DNA of 33,701 bases from Hydrogenophaga sp. (GCA_030696525.1 JAUYSB010000082.1:1-33701), one strand, 5' to 3'. Counted from the stretch's first letter, positions 24,319 through 33,096 are shown. Numbers and translations are program-made. The notes: generated by a model from the letters alone, not told the origin.

Positions 24319-25920
24319 TCAGGCGATGCGTTTCGGGTTGGGGCTGTTGTCGCTGTGCTCCATGAGGAGCTGAACCAGTTGCTGCATCAGATCGCACTTG
24401 AGGACCTGCGCGTGTGGTGCGTCCCACAGGTTGTGTTGTTCCAGCGGGTCTGACTTCAGGTCATAGAGCTCGCCCCAGTCCCCCTCGACGAAGACGCTCA
24501 TGCGGTGTGTGCGGGTCACGATGGTTCGAACTTTCACCGGCCGCTCGAAGCCAAGGTAGGCGCGCTGCTGGTTTTCCTCGATCAGCACGGCTTCGCGGCC
24601 CGTGTGGACGGGCTCACCGCTGGGCGTGAACAGGGGTTTGCCTTGCACCCCATTGGGCGCGGCAATGCCGGCACGGTGGATGATGGCCGCCCCCAGGTCG
24701 ATCGAAGAGGTCAGGTCCTCACGCGCCACCGCATCCACCGGCGATGCCCCCGGTTCGCGCCAGATCATGGGGACGCGCACCAGCCCCTGGTAGTGGAGCG
24801 GCCCTTTGAGCACGATGCCGTGGTCGCCCATCAAATCGCCGTGGTCCGATGTGAAGATGACCACGGTGTTGCTGTCTGCGCCGCAGGCACGCAAGGTTTC
24901 CATCACCATGCCGATGCGGTCGTCGATGTTGGTGATCATCCCGTAGGTCAGTGCAATCATTTCCTGCACCTCGCGCACGGTGGCGGCAAACAGGCGCGGC
25001 CCATCCAGCTTGGCCTGTCCACCCTTGCGCTCGTCCATCAGCCACCGCACGTGGGGCGCCACCTCGCCATCGGCACCCATGGTCTCGGGCACACGGATGT
25101 CTTCGGGCTTGTACATGTCCCAGTAACGCCCGGGTGGCGTCCACGGGTGGTGCGGGTCCGGAAATGAACACATCACCGCGAACGGCTGTTCGGGGTGGTC
25201 GGTCACGTGGCGCCGAATCCACTGGCTCGTCTGCTCTGCAATGAAATGGGTCGGGTAAGTGAACTCGTCCAGCTGCGTTTTCCAGGCCTGCGGTGCGACG
25301 TAGCGCGGGTCGCGCGCGCCATGTTCCCGGCCCAGTCGCCCAGCGAGCTCGGGATGTTCCACCTGCAGCCAGCGCAGCCAGTCGCCGAAACACTCGTCAG
25401 CGTGGTGGTTGCACAGAATCACATCCTGAAACCCGTAGTACGGCAGCGAGATCTTGTGCTGGGGATCCTGCCACCGCGAGCGCAACTCCTGCTCGTAGGC
25501 CGCGGGATCGACGCTCTCGCGCCTGGCTTCGCTGTAGATGCGAGACTTGTCTGTGTCCGGCAGTTGCACTGTGGGCGGCAACAGCGGCGGCTTGTCCTCC
25601 ATGTTTTGCAGGTGACTTTTGCCGATGAAGCCGGTGTGGTACCCAAACTCCGCCAGCAGGTCTGCAAATGTCACCGACTCAAGGGGAAGCGGCACACCGT
25701 TGCTGCGAGCACCATGCACCGACGGCATGCGCGAGGTCATGATGGAACCACGGTTGGGCATGCACACCGGGTTGGCCACATAAGCGCGATCAAAGCGCGC
25801 GCCGCTGTGTGCCAGCGCGTCGATGTGGGGCGTCTTCACCTGCGTGTTGCCGTAGCACCCCAGGTGATCGGCTCGGTGCTGGTCGGTGATGAAAATCAGG
25901 AAGTTGGGTTGTTTGTTCAT
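24319..25920 (-). CDS. Sulfatase (type I, formylglycine-dependent), probably cytoplasmic
   Basis: A 533-residue alkaline-phosphatase-superfamily hydrolase. The modification motif is CMPNR, with Cys53 to be converted to formylglycine and Arg57 conserved. Metal and catalytic residues are Asp13-Gln14 (ITDQHRADHLG), Lys101 and His103 (IGKSHLQ), a His in PDPHHPW (257/258), Asp359-His360 (TSDHGD) and Lys372 (LKGPLHYQG). There is no signal peptide, so it should act in the cytoplasm on an imported sulfate (or phosphonate) ester. The ATG at 25920 gives the usual N-terminus; a GTG at 25929 would overlap the Bug stop and is the alternative. It follows the Bug gene by 5 bases and forms an operon with it. 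Aryl or choline sulfate are candidate substrates. Confidence 0.9.
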   Translation of the reverse strand: MNKQPNFLIFITDQHRADHLGCYGNTQVKTPHIDALAHSGARFDRAYVANPVCMPNRGSIMTSRMPSVHGARSNGVPLPLESVTFADLLAEFGYHTGFIGKSHLQNMEDKPPLLPPTVQLPDTDKSRIYSEARRESVDPAAYEQELRSRWQDPQHKISLPYYGFQDVILCNHHADECFGDWLRWLQVEHPELAGRLGREHGARDPRYVAPQAWKTQLDEFTYPTHFIAEQTSQWIRRHVTDHPEQPFAVMCSFPDPHHPWTPPGRYWDMYKPEDIRVPETMGADGEVAPHVRWLMDERKGGQAKLDGPRLFAATVREVQEMIALTYGMITNIDDRIGMVMETLRACGADSNTVVIFTSDHGDLMGDHGIVLKGPLHYQGLVRVPMIWREPGASPVDAVAREDLTSSIDLGAAIIHRAGIAAPNGVQGKPLFTPSGEPVHTGREAVLIEENQQRAYLGFERPVKVRTIVTRTHRMSVFVEGDWGELYDLKSDPLEQHNLWDAPHAQVLKCDLMQQLVQLLMEHSDNSPNPKRIA

Positions 25921-25925
25921 CACGT

Positions 25926-26906
25926 TCACTCGGCTGATACCTTCTTGGCGCGGATCAGTGCGCCCCATTTCGCCTGATCGCGGGCGATCCACTGCGATGT
26001 GGCCCTGGCGTCCAGATTCAAAACATCAACGCCTTGCGTGTTGAGATTTTTCTGCACCTGGGCGTCGCTGAGCGCGACGCGAAGCGCCTCGTCCAATGCC
26101 GAACTGACAGCGGACGGCAGCCCGGCGGGCGCCATCACCGACCACCACACCGCCGTCTCGCTGCCCAGCTGATGGATGCCCGCTTCCGCAAAGGTGGGCA
26201 CGTTGGGCAGCGCTGGCAAGCGCCTGTCCCCTGTGACAGCCAACAGAACAAGCTCCTTGCGGGAAGCGTTCTGCAACGCCACCGGCGTCCCGACAAACAT
26301 CATGTCAATCTGCCCACCGATCAGATCGGTCATGGCCGGTGCGGCTCCCTTGTAAGGCACGTGCACCAGGTCCACGCCGGCCTGGCTTTCAAAGAGTGCG
26401 CCAATCAGGTGCGAGGGTGAGCCGTTGCCGGCAGAGCCAAACGTCAGTTCACCCTGTTTCGTCTTGGCGCGGGCCAACAGCGTTTTCACATCTGCCATCC
26501 CTCTGGATGCGTTCACCACCAGGACGTTGGACTGCGAGGCCACCAAACGCAAAGGCGTGAAGTCTTTGCCGGCGTCGTACCCCGCGCTGCGTGTCAACTG
26601 AGGTTGCACCGTCAGTGCCGCATCGCCCGCGAACAGCAGCGTGTACCCGTCGGCCGGCGCCTTGACCACCTCCTTGGTGCCAATCGTGCCACCTCCGCCC
26701 ACGCGGTTTTCCACCATCACCTGCTGACCCAGCGTTTTGGACAGGCCCTGGGCCACGATTCGGGCCAGGACATCGGTGGGGCCGCCTGCGGCAAAGGCCA
26801 CCACCAGCTTCACCGGTCGCGCGGGATAGGCCTGGGCCAAGGCTGCTGTGGGCAAGGCAAGCGCCGCTGCCAGCGCAAGGGCCATGAATCGGCGTTGAAC
26901 CTGCAT
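25926..26906 (-). CDS. Bug-family (TctC-like) periplasmic binding protein paired with the sulfatase
   Basis: A 326-residue exported protein. A Sec signal (RRFMALALAAALALPTAALAQ) precedes the mature Bug pattern AYPARPVKLVVAFAAGGPTD, MVENRVGGGGTIGTKEVVKA and ADGYTLLFAGDAALT, then VPYKGAAPAMTDLIGGQIDMMF. It is the first gene of a two-gene operon, 5 bases before the sulfatase. That pairing suggests that the ligand is a sulfated organic acid delivered to the sulfatase, although the membrane transport subunits are not nearby. The palindrome at 26982-27000 lies about 75 bases upstream of its start. Confidence 0.92.
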   Translation of the reverse strand: MQVQRRFMALALAAALALPTAALAQAYPARPVKLVVAFAAGGPTDVLARIVAQGLSKTLGQQVMVENRVGGGGTIGTKEVVKAPADGYTLLFAGDAALTVQPQLTRSAGYDAGKDFTPLRLVASQSNVLVVNASRGMADVKTLLARAKTKQGELTFGSAGNGSPSHLIGALFESQAGVDLVHVPYKGAAPAMTDLIGGQIDMMFVGTPVALQNASRKELVLLAVTGDRRLPALPNVPTFAEAGIHQLGSETAVWWSVMAPAGLPSAVSSALDEALRVALSDAQVQKNLNTQGVDVLNLDARATSQWIARDQAKWGALIRAKKVSAE

Positions 26907-26981
26907 CTCTGTCTCCTGGGGGAATAAAGATGCAAATTATTCGACCACCGCCATGATTGGCCAACAGCGATGGCGGGATAA

Positions 26982-27000
26982 ACATAATTCTTTCTTATGT
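26982..27000. promoter_or_regulatory. LysR-type palindrome ACATAA-N7-TTATGT upstream of the Bug-sulfatase operon
   Basis: This 19-base inverted repeat has 6-base arms. Its central 15 bases agree in 12 positions with the palindrome at 23356-23370, which overlaps the start of the LysR gene. The location, about 75 bases upstream of the Bug start codon, suits an activator. The rest of the 236-base gap between the Bug start (26906) and the AraC stop (27143) shows no gene; frames that cross it are chance. Confidence 0.55.
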
Positions 27001-27142
27001 TTTACGGCGGACCGTTCGCTGTGTGTCTGTCGGTGGCGCCGTGGCGCAGGCGCACCGCGTGGCAGGCTTCAAACCGACACCACCACCCCGAACGCGTTTC
27101 CAGACCCAGCGGTCAACGCGCGTGCGCTGGATTCGCACCGTC

Positions 27143-27994
27143 TCAGCTTTGCACCATGCTATGCAGCGGCACTGTGTGCTGCGCCACCCACGTGGCGGGT
27201 GGGCTGCCCACCCGCTGCGTGAACGCACGGCCCAGCGCACTGGCGTTGGCGTAGCCCACCTCGGCGGCCACCTGCTTGACCGGCACGCCGCGGCGCAACA
27301 GCGTGCGCGCCAGCCCGATGCGCCAGCTGGCGAGGTACTCGCCCGGCGGCGTGCCGACGCAGCGCGAAAAATGCGCTGCAAACCGAGCGCGCGACATGCC
27401 GGCCTGGGCCGCGAGTGCATCCAGTGTCCAGTGGCGCGACGGTTCCTCGTGCATGGCCACCAGCGCCTTGTGCAACCTCGGATCGGCCAGCCCCGCCATC
27501 AGCCCGCCATCGACCAGGCGCTGCTCGATGGCATGGCGCAGCACCTGGATCAGCAGCACCTCGGTCAGGCGATTGACCACGGCGTCATGCCCACAGCGCG
27601 GGCGGAAGGCTTCCTCGAACAGCAACTGCTGCGTGAGATTGAGTCCCAGCAGACGTTCCAGCGGCACCACCAGGCAGGTGGGCAGCGCTCGCAACAACGG
27701 GTTGCTGTCGCCGCTACCAAAGTCCACCGACGCGCACACCAGCTCAGCCCCATCGGCACCCAGGGGCTGGAGTTGATGTGTGTGGGGTCGCGGGAAAAAA
27801 AGCACGCTGGGTGCGTCGAGCTGCGTGGCAGTGCCTTGGGCGTCGGTGACCACCACCGCCCCCTGCCGCAGCAGGTGCAGGTGACCCACCCCCTGCTGTT
27901 CGTCGAAACTGGCCACCCCACACAGCGGGCCGCCATGAAACACCTGGGCGCGAAGTTCGAAACGCTGCAGCAAGGCGGAGAGTCGGTCAGACAT
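27143..27994 (-). CDS. AraC-family transcriptional regulator with cupin sensor domain
   Basis: A 283-residue regulator. The N-terminal half is a Cupin_6-type sensor (VFHGGPLCGVASFDEQQGVGHLHLL, then SVLFFPRPHTHQL). The C-terminal 100 residues are the double helix-turn-helix: WTLDALAAQAGMSRARFAAHF and PVKQVAAEVGYANASALGRAF, ending in GSPPATWV. The start MSDRLSALLQRF at 27994 fits the family; an in-frame Met near 28031 would add an odd basic extension across the control region. It is divergent from the peroxiredoxin-like gene, a pairing common for this regulator type, and probably controls it. Confidence 0.9.
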   Translation of the reverse strand: MSDRLSALLQRFELRAQVFHGGPLCGVASFDEQQGVGHLHLLRQGAVVVTDAQGTATQLDAPSVLFFPRPHTHQLQPLGADGAELVCASVDFGSGDSNPLLRALPTCLVVPLERLLGLNLTQQLLFEEAFRPRCGHDAVVNRLTEVLLIQVLRHAIEQRLVDGGLMAGLADPRLHKALVAMHEEPSRHWTLDALAAQAGMSRARFAAHFSRCVGTPPGEYLASWRIGLARTLLRRGVPVKQVAAEVGYANASALGRAFTQRVGSPPATWVAQHTVPLHSMVQS

Positions 27995-28008
27995 GAGACG
28001 AAATGTAT

Positions 28009-28033
28009 ATGAATCGCGATGATTGAAATTCAT
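28009..28033. repeat. Inverted repeat ATGAAT-N13-ATTCAT between AraC and peroxiredoxin-like genes
   Basis: Two perfect 6-base arms (28009-28014 and 28028-28033) lie in the 85-base divergent intergenic region. The region is AT-richer than its flanks. The arms are centred about 60 bases from the peroxiredoxin-like start and about 27 from the AraC start. The position suits an AraC-type operator, but AraC proteins more often bind direct repeats, so this is tentative. Confidence 0.35.
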
Positions 28034-28079
28034 TCGTACCAATATCGGCCGTAGACTCACACCACTTCAAGGAGTCTCC

Positions 28080-28616
28080 ATGCTGATGCCCCGTCAATCT
28101 GTGCCCGCACTGCGTGTTCCCACGCTGGCGCACGGCGCGTTCGAACTGGCCGACGATGCGGCCCCCCAATTCAGCTTGGTGGTGTTCTACCGCGGCCTGC
28201 ACTGCCCGATCTGCCTGAAGTACCTGCTTGAACTGGGGCGGCTGCAGCCCGAGTTCGACAAACGCGGCGTCAAGGTGATCGCGCTGTCGAGCGATGGCCA
28301 AGAGCGGGCGCAGTTGATGGCCGACAAGCTCAACGCGCCCGGCCTGCGCATCGGCCACGACCTCAGCCTCGCTCAGGCGCGCGAGTGGGGTCTGTACATC
28401 AGCGCCTCACGCGGCAAGACCTCCATCGGCATCGAGGAGCCGGCCCTGTTCTCCGAGCCCGGTGTCTTCATCGTGAGACCCGATGGCACCCTCTACTACG
28501 GCGCCGTGCAGACCATGCCCTTTGCCCGGCCCCATTTCGACGAACTGCTGGCGGCGCTGGATTTTGCGATCGAGAAAAACTACCCGGCCCGCGGTGACTA
28601 CGTGGGTCGGGTGTAG
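28080..28616 (+). CDS. Peroxiredoxin-like thiol protein (AhpC/TSA superfamily)
   Basis: A 178-residue thioredoxin-fold protein. The segment FSLVVFYRGLHCPICLKYLLEL carries a CxxC pair, Cys42 and Cys45, at the usual place at the start of the first helix. Then come VKVIALSSDGQERAQLMAD and GVFIVRPDGTLYYG, which are standard AhpC/TSA elements. The start at 28080 has a good AAGGAG ribosome site; an upstream frame from 28023 is rejected. It lacks a signal peptide, so it should act in the cytoplasm, as a peroxide or disulfide reductase of unknown partner. It is divergent from the AraC gene. Confidence 0.88.
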   Translation: MLMPRQSVPALRVPTLAHGAFELADDAAPQFSLVVFYRGLHCPICLKYLLELGRLQPEFDKRGVKVIALSSDGQERAQLMADKLNAPGLRIGHDLSLAQAREWGLYISASRGKTSIGIEEPALFSEPGVFIVRPDGTLYYGAVQTMPFARPHFDELLAALDFAIEKNYPARGDYVGRV

Positions 28617-28637
28617 GTTGGGCACGGACGCAACGTG

Positions 28638-29843
28638 ATGCGCCGTCGCCCCTCGCTTGCCGCCATCGCAGCCGCCTGTGTCGGTTGGCCTGCTGCGGCG
28701 CGGGCACGCGCGCCAGGCCTGTTCGAGCTGGCCACCCCGGAACCCGTGCAACAAGTGGCAGCCGGCGGCCCGAGCGGTGCACTCGCCATCGGCGCACAAG
28801 GCACGCTTTACGCGCTGGACCTGGGCGGTGGCCAGGCGCAGCCGCTGGCCAAAGGCCTGGACCCGGACACACCGCTGGCGGTGGGGCACGGCCGCATCGC
28901 CGCGCGCCGGCAGGACGGCGCGCTGTGGGTGCTGGACGCAGGCGGCGCGAGCACATCCAAAGCGCAGGCGCTGGCGTCTGGGGCGGGCCTGCTGGTCTTG
29001 CCGCAGGCGGTCGTGGGCGTCGAAGCGGAAGGCCCTCGGCATCGCGTCGTGCGGCTGGTGGCATCGGGCACAAGCGCCTGGGCCCGCGTCGCACGTTCCA
29101 CCGTTGAGGTGCTGCCTGATGCGCGGCCGTTGCTGGCCGACCTTGACGGCCACGGCGATGGCGGCCAGGTGGTGGTGCTCGCAGGCCCCGACGCCGAGCG
29201 CTACCGGCACGGTGTGCTGGGCGATGCGGTCGAGGCGACGCGCCTGTGTGTGCTGGAGCGACACAGCCTGAGCGAGATGCGCCAACTGAGCTTGGCGGCA
29301 CCCCACGTGTTCGAGGACATCGCCCCGAGGCGCGTGGTGCTGGGTGGACGTGATGGGCTGCTCACGGTGCGCGCTGGTCCACAGGGCGGACAGCTGGTGT
29401 TGGTGGATGCCGATCCGGCCGCGCCGTCATCGCTGCGCATCGCCGCAAGCGGCCCCGCACTGGGCACCATCAACCGCTGGATGTCACCCACCACCGATGG
29501 CCACCGTTGGCTGGCGGTGCACACGCCGCACATCGGCGGTGTGTTGCACGAGTACCGGCAGCAGGGGCACGAACTGTTGGCCACGCGCATGCGGGACGGC
29601 GTCAGCAACCACACCATCGGCTCACGTCGGTTGGACCTGGCCGCCTGGCTGGGCCCATGGCTGCTGATGCCCGGCCAGCGCCAGCGGCGCCTGCTGCTGC
29701 TCGATGGCCGCAGCGGCTGGCGGCAGGCACATGAATGGCAGCTGCCCTCGCGTCTGGTCGCGACCGCAAGCTTGATGGACGCCCAAGGCGCCTTGATCCT
29801 GCACGAAGACGGCAGCGTGGCGGTCGCACGGCCGCCCTCTTAG
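28638..29843 (+). CDS. Exported protein of unknown function, possible beta-propeller (FG-GAP-like)
   Basis: A 401-residue protein I do not recognise. An Arg-rich N-terminus and hydrophobic stretch (RRRPSLAAIAAACVGWPAAARA) look like a signal peptide. The rest has no membrane spans and is made of short strands with repeated Gly/Asp turns. One segment, LADLDGHGDGGQVVVLAGPD (residues 167-186), resembles the calcium-binding loop of FG-GAP/VCBS propeller repeats. Other strand-turn units are DGALWVLDAGG and DGLLTVRAGPQGG. The start could also be GTG at 28635. It follows the peroxiredoxin-like stop by 21 bases and could be co-transcribed with it. The C-terminus ends 75 bases from the convergent ferredoxin stop. 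Confidence 0.75.
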   Translation: MRRRPSLAAIAAACVGWPAAARARAPGLFELATPEPVQQVAAGGPSGALAIGAQGTLYALDLGGGQAQPLAKGLDPDTPLAVGHGRIAARRQDGALWVLDAGGASTSKAQALASGAGLLVLPQAVVGVEAEGPRHRVVRLVASGTSAWARVARSTVEVLPDARPLLADLDGHGDGGQVVVLAGPDAERYRHGVLGDAVEATRLCVLERHSLSEMRQLSLAAPHVFEDIAPRRVVLGGRDGLLTVRAGPQGGQLVLVDADPAAPSSLRIAASGPALGTINRWMSPTTDGHRWLAVHTPHIGGVLHEYRQQGHELLATRMRDGVSNHTIGSRRLDLAAWLGPWLLMPGQRQRRLLLLDGRSGWRQAHEWQLPSRLVATASLMDAQGALILHEDGSVAVARPPS

Positions 29844-29918
29844 CGGCCGCGTTTGTTCACGCCGCCGTCATGCGTGTGAAGGACCTTGTCTTGCACGCCC
29901 GCAAGCGGCAGGCGGGGC

Positions 29919-30233
29919 TCAATCCAGGCGCAACATCACCCGCAGGTTGTCGATCTTCACCGCGTAGGTGCGGATGTTTTCGGTCAGGGGCGCGCACAGC
30001 GCCTGGCCTGTGCACACATCGAACTTGCCCTGGTGCAGCGGGCACTCGATCTCGCGGCCTTCCAGAAAACCATCGCTCATGCGGGCCTGGCCGTGGGTGC
30101 AGACGTTGTCGGTGGCGTAGATCGCACCCTCCACCTCGTACAGCGCGATGTCGCGCCCGGCCACCTTCACGCCGACCACATCGCCTTCGGGCACGTCCGC
30201 AACGGCTGCGGCGTCTGTCCAGTTCTCGCTCAT
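29919..30233 (-). CDS. nagAb: Rieske ferredoxin component of salicylate 5-hydroxylase
   Basis: A 104-residue Rieske [2Fe-2S] ferredoxin. The cluster ligands are Cys45 and His47 (NVCTHGQA) and Cys64 and His67 (CPLHQGKFD). It passes electrons from the reductase encoded at 32036-33022 to the oxygenase encoded at 30244-31994. The sequence ([20 protein letters not shown] and [17 protein letters not shown]) resembles NagAb/NahAb. It is the last gene of the operon, 10 bases after nagH, in the same order as the front of the nag operon of Ralstonia sp. U2, where the same ferredoxin also serves naphthalene dioxygenase. No dioxygenase genes follow it here. Confidence 0.92.
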   Translation of the reverse strand: MSENWTDAAAVADVPEGDVVGVKVAGRDIALYEVEGAIYATDNVCTHGQARMSDGFLEGREIECPLHQGKFDVCTGQALCAPLTENIRTYAVKIDNLRVMLRLD

Positions 30234-30243
30234 GGGGTGCCTC

Positions 30244-30729
30244 TCATATGGGGTAGATGACCGAGTTGGCGATCATTTCGCTGTCGTACACACACAGGCG
30301 CGACAGCAGCTTGAGGCCTTCAGGCTTGCGCACGATGACGTCGCGGTAGTAGCCCACGCTGAACACGGTGGACTCGCCGTCGTACTTGGTGCGTATCACC
30401 GTGTAGTTGGCTTCCGACTGGATGCGCTCGCCATCGATGTGGCGCTCCACCGACGTGACGCGTGGTGTGCCCACGATGTGCCGCTGGTAGTAGGGATCGT
30501 GGTACATGGTTTCCTTCACCCCATACACGCGGTCGCGGATCATGGCCTTGCTCTCCAGCGCCAGCAGGCACAGGGGCATGCCGCGTTCGAAATTCTCGCG
30601 CGGCTGCAGGCGGTAGGTGCCCTCGTCCACAAAGAAATCGGGCCAGCGCTCCCACTCCTTGGAGTCGCAGACCATGGCGTAGTCGGCGTAGAGGTTGAGC
30701 AGCTCGAAATAGGTCTTGAAGTCGATCAT
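30244..30729 (-). CDS. nagH: Salicylate 5-hydroxylase small (beta) subunit
   Basis: A 161-residue protein of the ring-hydroxylating oxygenase beta-subunit family, with a cone-like alpha+beta fold. It begins [20 protein letters not shown] and includes [20 protein letters not shown] and [14 protein letters not shown]. The length equals that remembered for NagH. The start at 30729 follows the nagG stop by 2 bases; a longer upstream frame is excluded. It has no metal site and supports the alpha subunit structurally. Together they add a hydroxyl at C5 of salicylate to give gentisate, using electrons from NagAa and NagAb. Confidence 0.92.
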   Translation of the reverse strand: MIDFKTYFELLNLYADYAMVCDSKEWERWPDFFVDEGTYRLQPRENFERGMPLCLLALESKAMIRDRVYGVKETMYHDPYYQRHIVGTPRVTSVERHIDGERIQSEANYTVIRTKYDGESTVFSVGYYRDVIVRKPEGLKLLSRLCVYDSEMIANSVIYPI

Positions 30730-30731
30730 CG

Positions 30732-31994
30732 TCACTCCCCCATGGCCTTGCGCCAGTAGTTGTACATGCCCCGGATCAGGGTTTCGGTGACCATGTGGTC
30801 GGTGTCGCCGATGTCGTGGCCACCCATCTCGATGACGGTGCGGTGCGCCGGCTTCTGCTCGAAGCCCTGCTGCGACCACTCGATCACCTCGCCGTCATCG
30901 GCCGACACAAAACCGGCCGGGCCGAACAGGTTGGCCTGGATCAGGCGGCGCTCGCGCATCTCGGGCGTGTCGTCGGTGAAGCCAAAGTGGGTCCACACAA
31001 AATCGAAGGAGCCGTGGCCGTTGGGCTGGATGTGCCGGGTGGACACGCTGTTGACCTGCTGCTGGATGATGACGCTGGGGAAGATGGTGGTCATCACCGC
31101 CGTGGGGCCGCCCCACCAGGGCTCGGGCACGATGTCGAGCAGGCGCGGGTCGTTGACCTTCATCTGGTCCTTGAAGCTGTCCACACCGCTGACCACCTCT
31201 TCGTTCTTGCCGCCCTGGCCGCGCGTGGAGATCATGGCCGCGTGGCGGAAGTGGGCGTCCATCTTCAGCTCGGACTTGTTGTCGGCGCGCCAGAGCCCGA
31301 AGGTGGAGAACCAGGTGTGCAGCAGGCCTGGGTGGTACGGGTCCTTGATGTTCTCCTGCATCAGCTTCCAGTTGCCGGGGATGCGCTGGCGCCGGTAGCC
31401 CAGCACCTCCAGTTGGCGGCCGTCGAACACGCGGTCGAAGTATTTCAAAATGACCGGACCCAGAAAATCCTCCAACGACTCCACCTCGTGGTCGAAGGAG
31501 GCGAACACCACCCCACCGCGTGTGGCCACCTTGAGCTTGGTCAGCCCGTGGTCTTCCACCTTGAAGTCCTTGGGCATGCCGCCGTTGACCTTGCCGTCCT
31601 GCTTGACGCCGCGGCGGAAGGGCACGCCCTGCAGGTCGCCCTTGAGGCTGTAGTTCCACTGGTGGTAGGGGCAGAAGAAGTCCTTGGCGTTGCCGTGGCG
31701 CTCGCGGCAGAAGCGCATGCCCCGGTGGGCGCATACGTTCTCCACCACGTTCACGCCGCCGTCGGGGTCGCGCACCATGATCACGGAACGCTCACCGATC
31801 ACCGTGCGCTTGTAGTCGCCCGGGTTGGGGATCTCGGCGTCCAGGCCCACGTAGCACCAGTGGCCGTTGTAGAACAGGCGGTCCAGCTCGCGCTTGTAGA
31901 GGTCCTCGCGGGTGTAGGCCCAGAAGGGCACGCGGCTGGTGCCATCGCCCGCCCACTTGGGGTCGGCGGGAAACACGGTGTTGGTGTCACTCAT
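30732..31994 (-). CDS. nagG: Salicylate 5-hydroxylase large (alpha) subunit
   Basis: A 420-residue Rieske oxygenase alpha subunit. The Rieske ligands are Cys88 and His90 (VCAHRGMRF) and Cys108 and His111 (FCPYHQWNY). The mononuclear iron site is His221 and His226 with bridging Asp218 in [13 protein letters not shown]. Long stretches ([45 protein letters not shown]) match what I remember of NagG of Ralstonia sp. U2 almost word for word. Related oxygenases for anthranilate or other ortho-substituted benzoates are a less likely alternative. Its product gentisate needs a ring-cleavage enzyme not encoded in this window. Confidence 0.93.
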   Translation of the reverse strand: MSDTNTVFPADPKWAGDGTSRVPFWAYTREDLYKRELDRLFYNGHWCYVGLDAEIPNPGDYKRTVIGERSVIMVRDPDGGVNVVENVCAHRGMRFCRERHGNAKDFFCPYHQWNYSLKGDLQGVPFRRGVKQDGKVNGGMPKDFKVEDHGLTKLKVATRGGVVFASFDHEVESLEDFLGPVILKYFDRVFDGRQLEVLGYRRQRIPGNWKLMQENIKDPYHPGLLHTWFSTFGLWRADNKSELKMDAHFRHAAMISTRGQGGKNEEVVSGVDSFKDQMKVNDPRLLDIVPEPWWGGPTAVMTTIFPSVIIQQQVNSVSTRHIQPNGHGSFDFVWTHFGFTDDTPEMRERRLIQANLFGPAGFVSADDGEVIEWSQQGFEQKPAHRTVIEMGGHDIGDTDHMVTETLIRGMYNYWRKAMGE

Positions 31995-32035
31995 GGTGGG
32001 GTCTCCTTGTGTGTAGGTGTGAACTGAACGGCGGC

Positions 32036-33022
32036 TCAGATGCCACTGGGATAGAAGGCATCGGCATAGATGTGTTCGGGCGCGATGCCCAGGCGCTTGA
32101 CCAGGAAGTTCAGCGCATCGACCATGGCCGGCGCGCCGCACAGGTAGGCGCGCCAGCCGGCCAGCGAAGGCAGGTCCTGCTCAATCGCATCGGTCACCAG
32201 GCCCGTGCGCAAACCATTCCCAGCCGGGCCGGTGGCCACCACCACCTGCACACGCAGGTTGGGGTGTTGCGAGGCCAGCGTTTGCAGGCGCTGAACGTCG
32301 TACAGGTCTTGCTCGCTGCGCACGCCAAAGTACAGGTGGATGGGGTTGGTCATGCCACCTTCGAGCGCGCCGCGCACGATGGACAGCACGGGCGCCAGCC
32401 CGGTGCCGCCGCCCACACACAACATCGGGCCCTCGTGTTTGCGGCGCAGGTAGGCGCTACCCAGCGGGCCACTGATGCGGATGGCATCGCCGGGCTTGAC
32501 CTGGTCGAACACGTGCTCGGTCACGCGGCCATCGGGCACCTTGCGGATCTGAAACTCCAGCTCCGCATCGCCGGGCAGGCCCGCCATCGAATAGGGGCGG
32601 ATGTGCTCGGGCGTGAACTGCAGGGTGGCGTACTGACCGGGGCTGAATGCCAGCGGTTTGGCCGGCTTGATGCGCAGGCGGCGGATGTCGTGCGTGGCCT
32701 GCTCCACCGCCACCACCGTGCCCTTGATGATGCGCGCCGGGTGCACCACCACCTCGTCCACTTCGGGCAACTCAACGGTGCAGTCTTCGGTCAACACCGC
32801 CTGGCAGGCCAGCACGTAATCCTCGCTGCCAGACTGCGGGCGCCCGGTTTCCGGCCCCGAGTTGATCACCTTGCCCCGCACCACGCGGCAGCGGCAGGTG
32901 CCGCAGCGCCCCGACATGCAGCTGTAGGAAATGGGGATGTCGTTGGCCCGCAGCACCTCGAGCAGGTTCTGGCCCACATCGACATTGAGCTGGCGGTTCA
33001 GCGGTTCTAAGGTGAGTTCCAT
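32036..33022 (-). CDS. nagAa: Ferredoxin reductase of salicylate 5-hydroxylase
   Basis: A 328-residue flavin reductase with an N-terminal plant-type [2Fe-2S] domain and a C-terminal FNR-like domain. Cluster ligands are Cys35, Cys40 and Cys43 ([14 protein letters not shown]) and Cys73 (VLACQAV). The FAD-binding RPYSMAG and the NAD-binding [19 protein letters not shown] are clear, and the C-terminus DAFYPSG is typical. The start at 33022 gives exactly the length remembered for NagAa; the in-frame Met at 33088 would add 22 residues with no family counterpart. It is the first gene of the operon, 41 bases before nagG, and is divergent from nagR. Confidence 0.93.
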   Translation of the reverse strand: MELTLEPLNRQLNVDVGQNLLEVLRANDIPISYSCMSGRCGTCRCRVVRGKVINSGPETGRPQSGSEDYVLACQAVLTEDCTVELPEVDEVVVHPARIIKGTVVAVEQATHDIRRLRIKPAKPLAFSPGQYATLQFTPEHIRPYSMAGLPGDAELEFQIRKVPDGRVTEHVFDQVKPGDAIRISGPLGSAYLRRKHEGPMLCVGGGTGLAPVLSIVRGALEGGMTNPIHLYFGVRSEQDLYDVQRLQTLASQHPNLRVQVVVATGPAGNGLRTGLVTDAIEQDLPSLAGWRAYLCGAPAMVDALNFLVKRLGIAPEHIYADAFYPSGI

Positions 33023-33096
33023 ATGCAGCCTGTAGGCCTTTGTCTCCTGATGGGCTTGATTCTGAAAAGAAGAGCCGGATAAGTCCATGCAGCAAG

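Noticed and set aside
29844-29918. Possible terminator hairpin (CCCGC and GCGGG arms) between the unknown exported gene and nagAb
   Set aside because: Only 5 paired bases and no T-run on either strand, so I do not list it as a terminator.
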